Shown here: positions 18,951-27,213 of the stretch, piece after piece
Position numbering within the stretch: the stretch's first letter is position 1
Layout of the letters: every line of letters starts with the position of its first letter
NCBI GenBank assembly: GCA_015680685.1
Contig: MNCI01007925.1
Span: 1 to 27,213, forward strand
Source of the DNA: Gnetum montanum
Taxonomy: Eukaryota > Streptophyta > Gnetopsida > Gnetales > Gnetaceae
Reading direction: 5' to 3'
DNA: 27,213 nt
Program-made: the position numbers and the translations under genes
The notes under the pieces: model-generated
Database searches by the model: none
Told to the model about the DNA's origin: nothing
What the model saw: only the letters and a program-made list of their open reading frames with translations

Positions 18951-19640
18951 TTCTTTATAACCCATGCAACCCTCCAATCTATACACTATGACCCTCAATC
19001 TAAACGCTACCTTTTGTAAACTTTGCATGCTCTTTATCAAATCTGCTTTACCTAATCTAACCCTACTCTTTGCTCATCATAACTAGCTTTACAACCTCTT
19101 TCCAAAAACTCTATCATAGTTGACCTTGCTCTCTGCTTATCACAACCTTCTCTACATCCTTGTATCAAAAACTCTCCATTGGATTTGCTTCACTAGATTT
19201 AACTCTGTTGTGTATCGAATTTATTCTGCAAGATTTGATCCTAGTCTCTACTCATCATAGTCATCTTTCTACTAGATTTAACATTGCTCTCTACTCATCA
19301 AAGCATGCTATTTCAAGTATTTTTCTCTATTTTACTATTTGAACTTTGTTTTCGTCATCAAATATACTTTGCTTAATCTAACCTTGCTATTTGTCAAATC
19401 TCCATCATCCAATCTAACCTAGATATGCTCTACAAGATTTGATCCAAGTCTTAGCTCATCATCGTCTTCTCTCCACCAAATCTAATGTTGCTCTCTACTC
19501 TCCACTAGATCAAATCCTCAAGTAATTTGCCCTCTTTTGCTCTTTGAATTTTGTTTTTCTCTATGAGATCTTCTCCGCCCAATGTGACATTGCTCTCTCC
19601 TAGATCCACTTCATGATATTTGACCTTGTTATTTACTCAT
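18950..19640 (+). repeat. array unit 2
   Basis: Matches unit 1 in order: TTTATAACCCATGCAACCC, CCCTCAATCTAAAC (18992), CAAATCTGCTTTACC, CCAAAAACTCT, CTACTCATCATAG, CTCTTTGAATTTTGTTTTTCTC (from 19540). The separation from unit 1 is 874 bases at the left landmark and 847 at the right one. Confidence 0.65.
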
Positions 19641-20150
19641 CATAGCCTACTCTTCACTAGATCTAACCCTAATCTCTACTCATCATAGCCTATTGTTTGA
19701 AGTGTTTTTACTTCTTTCACTCTTTGAATTTTGGTTCTTTTTTTCTTTGATTCATTGTGGTAATTTTTCCTTTTTGAATTATTGCAAATTTTTCTATTTG
19801 ATCATCATAGCGTACTCTTTGCAAGACCCTGCTCTCTGCTAAATCTACTCCATAGGATTTGACCTTTCTATTTGCAATTTCCACTAATGAAATTTTAAAT
19901 TTTTCCCTTTTTAAATTTTGTTATCTGTTCATCACATTTTCCTACTTGCTTTTTCAAATAGCCTACTATTTGCAAGACTTTGCTTTTTGCCGAATCTACT
20001 CCATAAGATTTCAGCCTCCTATTTGCAATTTCCACTAACACAATTTCAAATTTTATTATTTTTAATTTTTGTTAGTTGCTTATCACAAGTTGCTATTTGC
20101 TATTTCAAACACCAAAAATGTTATATGTCAACCTTTTTTAATGATTGATG

Positions 20151-21040
20151 ATTATTTAACATGTGACAATTATTTTGCGTTTCATTTTTAAATTTCTCTA
20201 AATGTTATGAATTTGACAATTATTCATATTTTGACTTGTAACAATTATTTTGCATTCAAGATTATTTTCTCCTTTTTCTTATTCATTGTGATCTACTATT
20301 TGCATTTAACACATTAACGCTAGAAGGTGTTGGGTTCAAAGCATAGTACAAACACCCTTTTTAAATTTCATATGTTCCTCCCCTAGAGGTATATTCTACA
20401 TAGTATAAATCCAACCTATCTATAATTTAGAAAAAAAGAAAAGAAAAGAAAAAAACAAAGTAACACTACATACACCCTTATACTAATAACAACATCACAA
20501 AGTAACACTACATATAAGAACATTGTAACCCTGAACAAATTTATAAATTGAACAAAAAACTTATGAAAAACAACTACAACTACAATATATACCACTTATA
20601 ACAACAAAGATAATACCCACAACCTCTAAACATAATACTATAAATAAAATTAAAACTATCTTACCAACCTATGTCTACTAAACCTTCTTCTACAATTAAA
20701 CTCTCATTATTCAATAAATTTATTCCCTTTTCAAGAAATCTTTCATTATTTCCATTTTAATCATAGATAATTTGTTCAATAATTTTTAGTAATTTCACTA
20801 TTCAAATGTTATAAAATAAATCAATAATTTTAAAATATTATTACAAAATATTAAATAATTTGAAAACCTAAAAACAATTCCTATACAAGAATACAGATTT
20901 TCTTGAAAGTGTTGGGTTTAAATAACAATACAAACACCCTTTATACATGTCGCATATTGCTACCCTAGAAACATATCCTATGTAGTTTTGCAACCATTTT
21001 CCCTTTCTACCTAGACCCAAAGACAATGTGACATATATGT
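20151..21040. repeat. AT-rich stretch with a dispersed 80-bp repeat
   Basis: Two related segments, 20322-20402 and 20905-20985, share GTGTTGGGTT(C/T)AAA, GTACAAACACCC or ATACAAACACCC, and a CTACCCTAGA or CTCCCCTAGA block ending (A/T)CATAG or (A/T)GTAG. GGTTCAAAGC at 20333 and GGTTTAAATA at 20914 resemble a Pol III B box, so they may be tails of the SINE type seen at 18889. TGACAATTATT or close variants recur three times at 20165-20260. 20428-20460 is an A/G run. No gene seen. Confidence 0.45.
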
Positions 21041-21177
21041 GCATGTTTGAGTGCAGAAAGCAAGATTCAGATGACCTGTGAATCAGCAAGCCATCCATGT
21101 TAATACGTATATGTCACCGTATGTGAATCAGCGAGCCATCCATGTTTGAGTATGAAAAGCAAGATTTGGACGACCTC
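21041..21177 (+). repeat. short direct repeats upstream of the LINE
   Basis: CATGTTTGAGT.(C/T)(A/G)..AAGCAAGATT..GA(T/C)GACCT occurs at 21041-21076 and 21142-21177. GTGAATCAGC(A/G)AGCCATCCATGTT occurs at 21078-21100 and 21123-21145. The order is X-Y-spacer-Y-X, with Y running into X. They lie directly before the LINE 5' region. Confidence 0.7.
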
Positions 21178-21272
21178 TTCCTCCTTCTGTGTTCCTGCCC
21201 TTTGGTTGCCTCTTTCTATATTTCCGTAGACCCTTATGTTTCAAGAAGTAAAGCTTTAGTCGACAAGAGGAA

Positions 21273-22700
21273 ATGAAGCCATTGACAGAGGATAATCGGC
21301 GAGTCCAACTGGACACAATGACCCAGGCGCACATGACAGCACAGGTGAACATGACAACACCGGTGGCCATGGTGGCATAGATGGATGTGGAGACACCGGT
21401 GACCAAGGAAACACAGACAATCGATACCAGCGATGGGAGGGCAGTCGAGCTGGAAAACTAGCAGGGCGCTCTCAAAGGTTTCGGAGAGCTCATTGGCTGC
21501 TCGTGGGAGGGGACGCTATTGCAAATAAAGGTTGGTCGACTGGCAGTGGGCACGCTAGAACTGTTGGAGCGCAGCCTGATGGAAAATTTCATGTATGAGG
21601 GAGTGAGGCCATGACTGGATCTAATTAGGAGATGGGTCTAGTCGGTTTGGGGGTTGGATACGGTAACGCTCAAAATCTTGGCTGACGACCATCTCCTGTT
21701 TTGCTTCACCTCGGTGATGGACAGGGACTGCATCCTGGTAGAAGGGCCTTGGTTTTATGGGGCCAAGGGGCTGGCGCTAGCACCTTGGCGTCCAGGGGCG
21801 CACCGTTATAAAGACCTGTTTGAAAGAACACCGGTTTGGATTCGGTTACACAGTCTCCCTCTGGAATAGTAGTCGAAGGATTTCCTACACTTGATGGCGG
21901 CATTATTCAGAGAGTTTATTAAATTCGACCCATTCATCATAGGGATGGACTAGTTAGGTTTTGTGTGGTTTTGTGTGTGGAGGTCCCTACGCTCCATAGA
22001 CCCTGTTGATGAACTGGTGTTGGAAATCGACCTCAACGAGGAGCGGGTCATAGTACAGTTCAAAAATTTACCGACGAAGGTCTTGGCCTTGTTGGCGACC
22101 ATTGCCAATGGGGGCGACCCTATGAAAGCGGGTCGTACCACTCCTGAGCTTAACGGTGGGGGTGGCAACTCGTCGGCACAAAGGGCCAAGTGACTGACAA
22201 GGCCTCGCAGGCACCCGCCGGGGTTGCAAAGAGTAAGGTGAGGGATCCGCATAGGAAGATGGGGCTTTAGCAGAGTAAGGTGGGGGCTTCCTCTAGGCAT
22301 GGTCCAGTCATCCTTAGCCAAGGAGGGCTGGGGGACCATCAGGAACCTTGCGCGGAGGAGATCCCTTGGCTGGTGGCCAGGACAGCCAGACAGACATGAT
22401 TGATTCGGCCCCGTGCGGCAACCTGACCGGGGCAGGTACAGGATCCTAGACCTACAATGGCTCGCCCTACACCCCCAAGACCCGGGGCAGTCTTGTCAAG
22501 GGGGGGACAAACACTACAGCGGCTAACCAAATGGATCAACATGAGCAAGGGTTCAAAGCAGCCTAAAATCCTTGAAAGGTGCCAGGGGATGCTATAAGAG
22601 AAAGGGGTGGAGGTTGCCCTGTCGACACGCAAGGTTGGATGCCCTGATAGTGCCCATTCACGACACGTGGCCACACAACTGTATGTTGATTTGGGAGTAA
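21273..22700 (+). pseudogene. LINE ORF1 with DUF4283-type RNA-binding domain
   Basis: The likely nucleic-acid chaperone of the LINE. From the ATG at 21273 one frame runs to about 22195, broken by TAG and TGA stops. The N-terminus is Thr/Met/Val-rich and repetitive (MTQAHMTAQVNM). At 21654-21869 the open core reads VTLKILADDHLLFCF, VMDRDCILVEGPWF, LAPWRPG and VWIRLHSLPLE, the DUF4283 pattern (F.F.......VL..GPW.......L..W.P........VWVRL..LP.E). LREFIKFDPF-like and LVLEIDLNEERV segments follow to 22100. After a one-base frame change near 22190 the tail is Lys/Ser/Gly/Pro-rich. I see no CCHC knuckle. It lies about 50-550 bases before ORF2, depending on where it ends. Confidence 0.75.
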
Positions 22701-22746
22701 AACCAATAGTCAAGAAGGTTTACAACAGACATTCGTTTGTTTCACC

Positions 22747-25700
22747 ATGAAGGTACTATCCTGGAATTGCCAAGGACAAGGTACCCCATATAAACGACAT
22801 ACCATGCATTGAATGGTGCACATTGAGGGGTGCGATGTAGTGTGTCTTTAAGAGACAAAATTAAGGTAGACGGAAGCATAGGTGTTACAGTGGGAAGGAT
22901 GGTGCAGACACCTTGTGCCTAGTTGGGGTCAAGCAGGTGGCCTCGCTGTGCTCACCAGGGAGGACTTGTCTTTACTGGATGCATCTGACTGGTGCATTAT
23001 GGTGCACCTACCAGGCCCAGACGTCTGGGTCACCAATGTCTATGGGTCCCAGGTGTGGCAGGACTACATCAGGGAACTCTCCTAGGTTACGAGGCTGGTC
23101 ACCCGAGGTCCTCGCTGGCTTCTTATAGGGGACTTTAATCAACGACTCTATAGTTGGGAGAAGACAGTGGGTTTCGTTTCGAAGCCCCATGAGGCTTTCA
23201 AGTGCCTGGCACTATTACAACGCACTAGCGTCACTAATCTAGAGATTGCCGGCTGCAGGTACACCTGGAGCAACAGATGGCAGGGTGCTTGTAGGGTGCA
23301 ATCTCACATTGACCTGGTGTGGGTCAGCATCGAGCTTTTGTTAGATTGGGAAGTCCATGCTTACGGCCAAGACTGGGTGGCCTCAGATCATCGGCCCATC
23401 ATCTGTCACCTTGAGACAACTGTGTCTAGGGCGCCATGCCCATTCAGATTCGAATGCAGCTGGCTGAACAAACCTTGGTTGGGGGAGCTGATCTAATCTA
23501 TCTAGCAAGGGTACAACGACACGAAGGATCCACGTGACTTTCTCAAACACGGACTCTGAACCCTCAAAAGCCAAATCAAGGCCCTTGCCACAGTAGACAA
23601 GTACAGCTTCAAAGGATATTGATCTCAACTACAATCTCAACTCCAACACATCCAAGGCCAACAAGAGCACAACACCAATCTTTCCTAGGCAGAACTCGCC
23701 CTCCTTGTTGAGCTGTAGATCTTAGTGCATGAGAAGGAAGAATACTAGCACCAATGGGCTTGTATCAATTGGCTCCATATAGGTGACTATCACACGTAAT
23801 TCTTCTTCACCGCGGCAAAGGCACATTGGGGAACCCGCCATCAACTACATCGAATGTTTTAAGGCCTCAGTCATGGAGAACATCCCCACCTGTTGTCCAG
23901 CCCAGATACCTTGTTAAAATACTAGCAATAGATTTGGCAATGGCAACCCATGGATCCCATCTCAGTCACTATCCCACGGACCCTCACCACTTCAGAAAAC
24001 CAACGTCTCATGCAACCCTTGTCCTGTGTCAAACTTCACACCGCACTGCAGGCCATGCCAACCGACAAAGCCCCAGGGCCAGATGGGTGGCCCATCGAAT
24101 GTTTTCGCGCATTTGAAGACTTAATGGGACCTAATCTACTTGACGCCTTTAACCGTATGTTCGCATGGCAACAAGTCCTCAAGGAAATTAACTGCTCATG
24201 GGTGGTCCTGCTCCCAAAGACGGTTAACCCTACATCCCCTGGGCATTTCCATCCCATTGGCGTCTCTAATTCACTCCTACGGCTCTTCTCATGAATGCTA
24301 GTTGCCAGAATGTGGCCCCTCATGGTAAGACTGGTGGGACAAAACCAAGAAGGGTTCATTAAAGGCTGTCATATCCAGGATCATGTGCTTCTTCTACAAG
24401 AAATCCAACACACCCTAAAAGCTACCAAATTCCCTAGGCTCTACATCAAACTAGACATCGCTAAAGCCTACGACTCCGTAAGCTGGGCAACCCTTAGGAT
24501 GATGCTGCAGGAAAAAGGATTTACCAAACCATTCGTGGATTTGTGCCTGCAGGTTCAGAAGGGTGGACGATACTCGCTGGATATTGACAGGCACCTGTGG
24601 GGGTTCCAAGGGACGGGTCATGGGCTTAGACAAGGGGATCCTCTCTCCCCACTCCTCTTCCTCCTGGTGATCGACCTCATGCAAACCTACTGCGCAGAGG
24701 AAGGTGTCCAAGGGCTAGACATTCATGGCATCTTATGCTTAACTATCCACTATGTGGATGACATGATGATCTTTACCAGAGCTACCGTGCCACAGGCTCG
24801 GGCTCTTCTGAGGGCACTAGATAGGATGAAGCGAGAAGTGGGGCTGACCCCCAACCTAGGTAAGTCGGTGATCTACATCAACCACACCGATCCTAGTGTC
24901 CACCACAAAGTCATTCAGATTTTGGGGATTCTACCAGGAGGAGCAGAGGACACGTACCTCCCCATACACAACTGGCATAGACAACAAACCTGGGCAACGC
25001 TCATCATGAAACTCCAAAAGCACACGATGCACTAGGCAAATAGGTTCCTATCTTGGAAATGGAAAATTGTGCTGGCATTGACGATGCTGGCTGCCATGCC
25101 AAGATACACGGCTTCCATGGCCACACCGCCATCCGGAGTCAGTCAGAAAATTGACGTGATAATTCAAAATTTTATCTAGTCAGGGAGCAAGGATGGATCG
25201 AAACTACATCTAGTTTCCTGGGAAAAGACCGCTCGCCCTCGTCCGATGGGGGGTGTCAACATTCTATCATTTGCAGTGGAAGCTGCAATGGGTAGGAAGT
25301 AGCTTCTTCACTGATTCTCCCCGATGTTGGGTGACACCCCCCAGTGGGTGCAGATCCTACAGTGCAAATATCATCCTTGGGTGGCTGTCGGGTCAGACTC
25401 CTTGGTGTGGCGTCAACTATGTGCCCACGTCAACACGCTCACATAAGAAAACGAGGTCACGCTGCATCCCCAGTAGATAATCCAGCATCACTTCCTGGCA
25501 AAACCCCGATGGATGTGGTTGTGGAAAGGCCAATTACTAGAAAAAATCAAGGCCTTCGGGNTGAATTATCACGTCAATTTTCTGACTGACTCCGGATGGC
25601 GGTGTGGCCATGGAAGCCGTGTATCTTGGCATGGCAGCCAGCATCGTCAATGCCAGCACAATTTTCCATTTCCAAGATAGGAACCTATTTGCCTAGTGCA

Positions 25701-26560
25701 TCGTGTGCTTTTGGAGTTTCATGATGAGCGTTGCCCAGGTTTGTTGTCTATGCCAGTTGTGTATGGGGAGGTACGTGTCCTCTGCTCCTCCTGGTAGAAT
25801 CCCCAAAATCTGAATGACTTTGTGGTGGACACTAGGATCGGTGTGGTTGATGTAGATCACCGACTTACCTAGGTTGGGGGTCAGCCCCACTTCTCGCTTC
25901 ATCCTATCTAGTGCCCTCAGAAGAGCCCGAGCCTGTGGCATGGTAGCTCTGGTAAAGATCATCATGTCATCCACATAGTGGATAGTTAAGCATAAGATGC
26001 CATGAATGTCTAGCCCTTGNATCCTTGGGTGGCTGTCGGGTCAGACTCCTTGGTGTGGCGTCAACTATGTGCCCACGTCAACATGCTCACATAAGAAAAC
26101 GAGGTCACGCTACATCCCCAGTAGATAATCCAGCATCACTTCCTGGAAAAACCCCGATGGATGTGGTTGTGGAAAGGCCAATTACTAGAAAAAATCAAGG
26201 CCTTCGGGTTGCTGATCCTACACCAGGTGCTCCTCGTCTATGAGCGGCTGAGGGCACATGGCATGACCATCAATCCCATCTTCCCGATGTGTAATTAGTA
26301 CATGGAGAAGCTCCCCCACTTCTTGAATGAATACCACGTGGCCCGATATTTCTAGCGTATGGATGGCCTCCCCCCGATCGACTACTCTGGCAATTCCAAA
26401 ATGCTTGCTGTGTTGTGGATCCTTTGGCGTGCCAAAAATAATCGAGTCTTTAAATGGACTGATCTTCCCCCACCTGCCGCACTGGCTTACAGGCTCCGCA
26501 AACTCTAGAGCGAAGTTACTGCGGTTATGGGTACGCGTGCTTACCTCGAGCCACCTATAT
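22747..26560 (+). pseudogene. LINE ORF2: endonuclease, reverse transcriptase, C-terminal region
   Basis: It would nick target DNA and copy the LINE RNA. It starts MKVLSWNCQGQGT, the usual plant LINE ORF2 start. The apurinic-like endonuclease shows ETKL (about 22855), LIGDFNQ (about 23124) and SDHRPI (23383-23400). RT follows with DKAPGPDGWP (about 24066), LPK, GFIKGCHIQDHVLL (about 24352), LDIAKAYDSV, GLRQGDPLSPLLF and the catalytic YVDD at 24751-24762. A C-terminal part with SKLHLVSWEK, GGVNIL and KPRWMWLWKGQ continues after 26208. There a zinc-binding-like CN..ME.LPHFLNE..VARYF and LWILWRAKNNRVFKW mark the usual LINE end. One frame holds throughout, with about 28 stops and no frameshift. 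25561-26208 is probably artefactual. Confidence 0.85.
25561..26208. other. probable misassembly: inverted plus direct copy of LINE sequence
   Basis: A single N at 25561 is followed by 25562-26019, the reverse complement of 24709-25166 (both 458 bases, no length difference). After a single N at 26020, 26021-26208 repeats 25373-25560 in direct orientation (both 188 bases). A few substitutions exist, for example GTG to ATG at the residue before DDMMIF. Removing 648 bases restores a continuous LINE reading and keeps the frame. Confidence 0.85.
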
Positions 26561-27072
26561 CCAACATCCAAAATCAACCAAAGATCTAGAATTGGGTTAC
26601 GTGGATGGGGTGGACAAATGTTTTGCAACACATTGCAGCAGACCCGGAGCTGGACGTGACACCATTTTAGATGAATTGGAATGGGGAGGTCACCATGTTC
26701 CGTGGGTTCCAGATTCTAGTGACTATGGAATCCTTGGCCGCGATGATTGGTGCCCCCGTCGCAAGGGACCAGATCCCCCCGGTTGTGCAGTCCCAAGCCA
26801 TGGTGGCCAATTTCTTCCAAGTTCCTATTCCCTGGACTTCCAGCGGCCACATTCTGGGGACGGCCCTCCCACCCACCTGGCATGCTGCAGCTACATTGGT
26901 GGAGAGTTGCTTCACTCAGTTGAGCTCACATCACAAGCTCAATGGGGTACATTTCATGTTCCTACAGAGCATGCATGCTGGGACTCCCGTCAACCTCCCC
27001 CACTTCATTTGGGAGTCTCTGCAACGGCAGCGCCCTGGAGGACACCCTGGGATAATCCGTGCCCTATGGTAG
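26561..27072 (+). pseudogene. extra domain in frame after LINE ORF2, homologous to the 17.5-kb retroposon ORF
   Basis: In the same frame as the ORF2 C-terminus, and after a TAG, it reads NWVTWMGWTNVLQHIAADPE and, after another TAG, FRGFQILVTMESLAAMIGAP. An uninterrupted 133 codons from 26671 include LPPTWHAAATLVESCFTQL, LNGVHFMFLQSMHAGTPVNL and PHFIWESL, ending IIRALW. Aligned landmarks with the minus-strand ORF at 17501-17060 are GW...LQ...DP.L, NW, FRG, ES.A...G.P, LP..W....LV...F.Q, KL.G.HF.FL....G..VNLP.F..E.L and ALW. Identity is about one third by eye. Function unknown; it is similar in outline to plant transposon-associated globular domains. It could be an ORF2 C-terminal extension, a third ORF, or a neighbouring element joined by chance. 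Confidence 0.6.
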
Positions 27073-27213
27073 GCGGGAACTTAGATCCCGCTACTTCGGC
27101 CATAGCCTCAACTTTCGCAGGTGTATCAAAGGACGCAGCAGGGACATGGCTCACTGACGGGGGTACCACGGCCTCAGACGGGACCACGGATACGCACCCA
27201 CAGGATGCTCAAG
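27073..27213 (+). other. low-complexity linker-like continuation
   Basis: One frame after a stop reads as a Ala/Ser/Thr/Gly/Asp-rich stretch (GTWLTDGGTTASDGTTDTH). A disordered linker also follows the homologous domain in the 17-kb retroposon, before its coiled coil. The window ends here. Confidence 0.4.

Larger units (their letters stand above)
17697..20150. repeat. pyrimidine-rich degenerate tandem array
   Basis: About 2.4 kb in which the plus strand is strongly C/T-rich. The word CTCATCATA or close variants recurs at least a dozen times between 18270 and 19940, with recurring companions (CAAATCTAACCTTGCT, CTCTTTGAATTTTGTTTTTC, CAAGATTTGATCC, CCAAAAACTCT). Two long copies align directly, 18077-18775 and 18950-19640, offset by about 850-875 bases, and a partial third follows. 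Open reading frames here are low-complexity and show no protein character. No gene seen. Confidence 0.7.
21178..27213 (+). mobile_element. plant L1-type LINE with a downstream extra domain (3' end beyond window)
   Basis: ORF1 with DUF4283 (from 21273), ORF2 with endonuclease and RT (from 22747), and the LINE ORF2 C-terminus at 26209-26560 lie in order on the plus strand. An additional domain follows in the same frame as ORF2. The 5' UTR would be about 21178-21272. The element looks full length at its 5' side; its tail and target-site duplication lie beyond 27213. GC content is higher than in the flanks. Many in-frame stops make it inactive. Confidence 0.8.

Noticed and set aside
22747-25035. 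A nuclear code with TAA and TAG read as glutamine, since these stops fall at Gln-like positions in the LINE ORF2
   Set aside because: Normal CAA and CAG codons are used throughout the same frame, TAG also replaces Trp, TGA stops occur at Arg and Trp positions, and unrelated elements on both strands show the same decay. Deamination explains it with the standard code.
24709-26019. A natural 458-bp inverted repeat able to form a hairpin or small-RNA source
   Set aside because: Both junctions carry a single N and the arm has no indel relative to its partner, followed by a direct copy of adjoining sequence. A misjoin is the simpler explanation.

Overview
The window looks like intergenic DNA from a seed plant with a large, repeat-rich nuclear genome, plausibly a gymnosperm. 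The evidence is plant-type Ty3/gypsy elements (one with a tRNA-Asp primer-binding site), a plant L1-type LINE with a DUF4283 ORF1, plant-style GT-AG splice signals, long AT-rich stretches and nested, heavily mutated transposons. The clade assignment is inference. Nothing here resembles a bacterial or organellar gene set.

Layout. 1-4330: the gag-pro half of a minus-strand, Athila-like Ty3/gypsy element, with its PBS (3379-3395) and 5' LTR (from 3397). 5418-6919: the 3' end of a plus-strand relative (ORF tail, PPT, LTR, short terminal duplication). 6922-7705: an unrecognised decayed coding stretch on the minus strand. 8200-10496: a plus-strand chromovirus (Tekay/Del-like) relic with protease, RT, RNase H and the start of integrase, cut at 10496/10497 by a third LTR of the first family. 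10497-13500: that LTR plus an adjacent long coiled-coil ORF on the minus strand. 14440-15582: the only candidate host gene, a small signal-anchor or secreted protein with a promoter-like upstream region and an 83-bp duplication over its splice acceptor. 15866-17683: a minus-strand retroposon with 13-bp target-site duplications and an A-rich tail, encoding an unrecognised globular domain plus coiled coil. 17697-20150: a pyrimidine-rich degenerate tandem array with a unit of about 0.85 kb. 20150-21177: A-rich and SINE-like debris and short direct repeats. 21178-27213: a LINE with ORF1 and ORF2.

Most notable result: the domain in the 15.9-17.7 kb retroposon reappears, at roughly one-third identity by eye, at 26561-27072. 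There it follows the C-terminus of LINE ORF2 in the same frame. Both copies are therefore tied to LINE-type retrotransposition, which suggests a LINE lineage carrying a C-terminal or third-ORF domain with a coiled coil.

Decay mode: ORF2 keeps a single frame from 22747 to 27070, broken only by about 28 stop codons. Each is one transition away from CAG, CAA, CGA or TGG, as expected from deamination of methylated cytosine.

Assembly caution: 25561-26208 is an inverted copy plus a direct copy of neighbouring LINE sequence, bounded by single N bases, and is probably a scaffolding artefact. 16373-16380 is an N gap.
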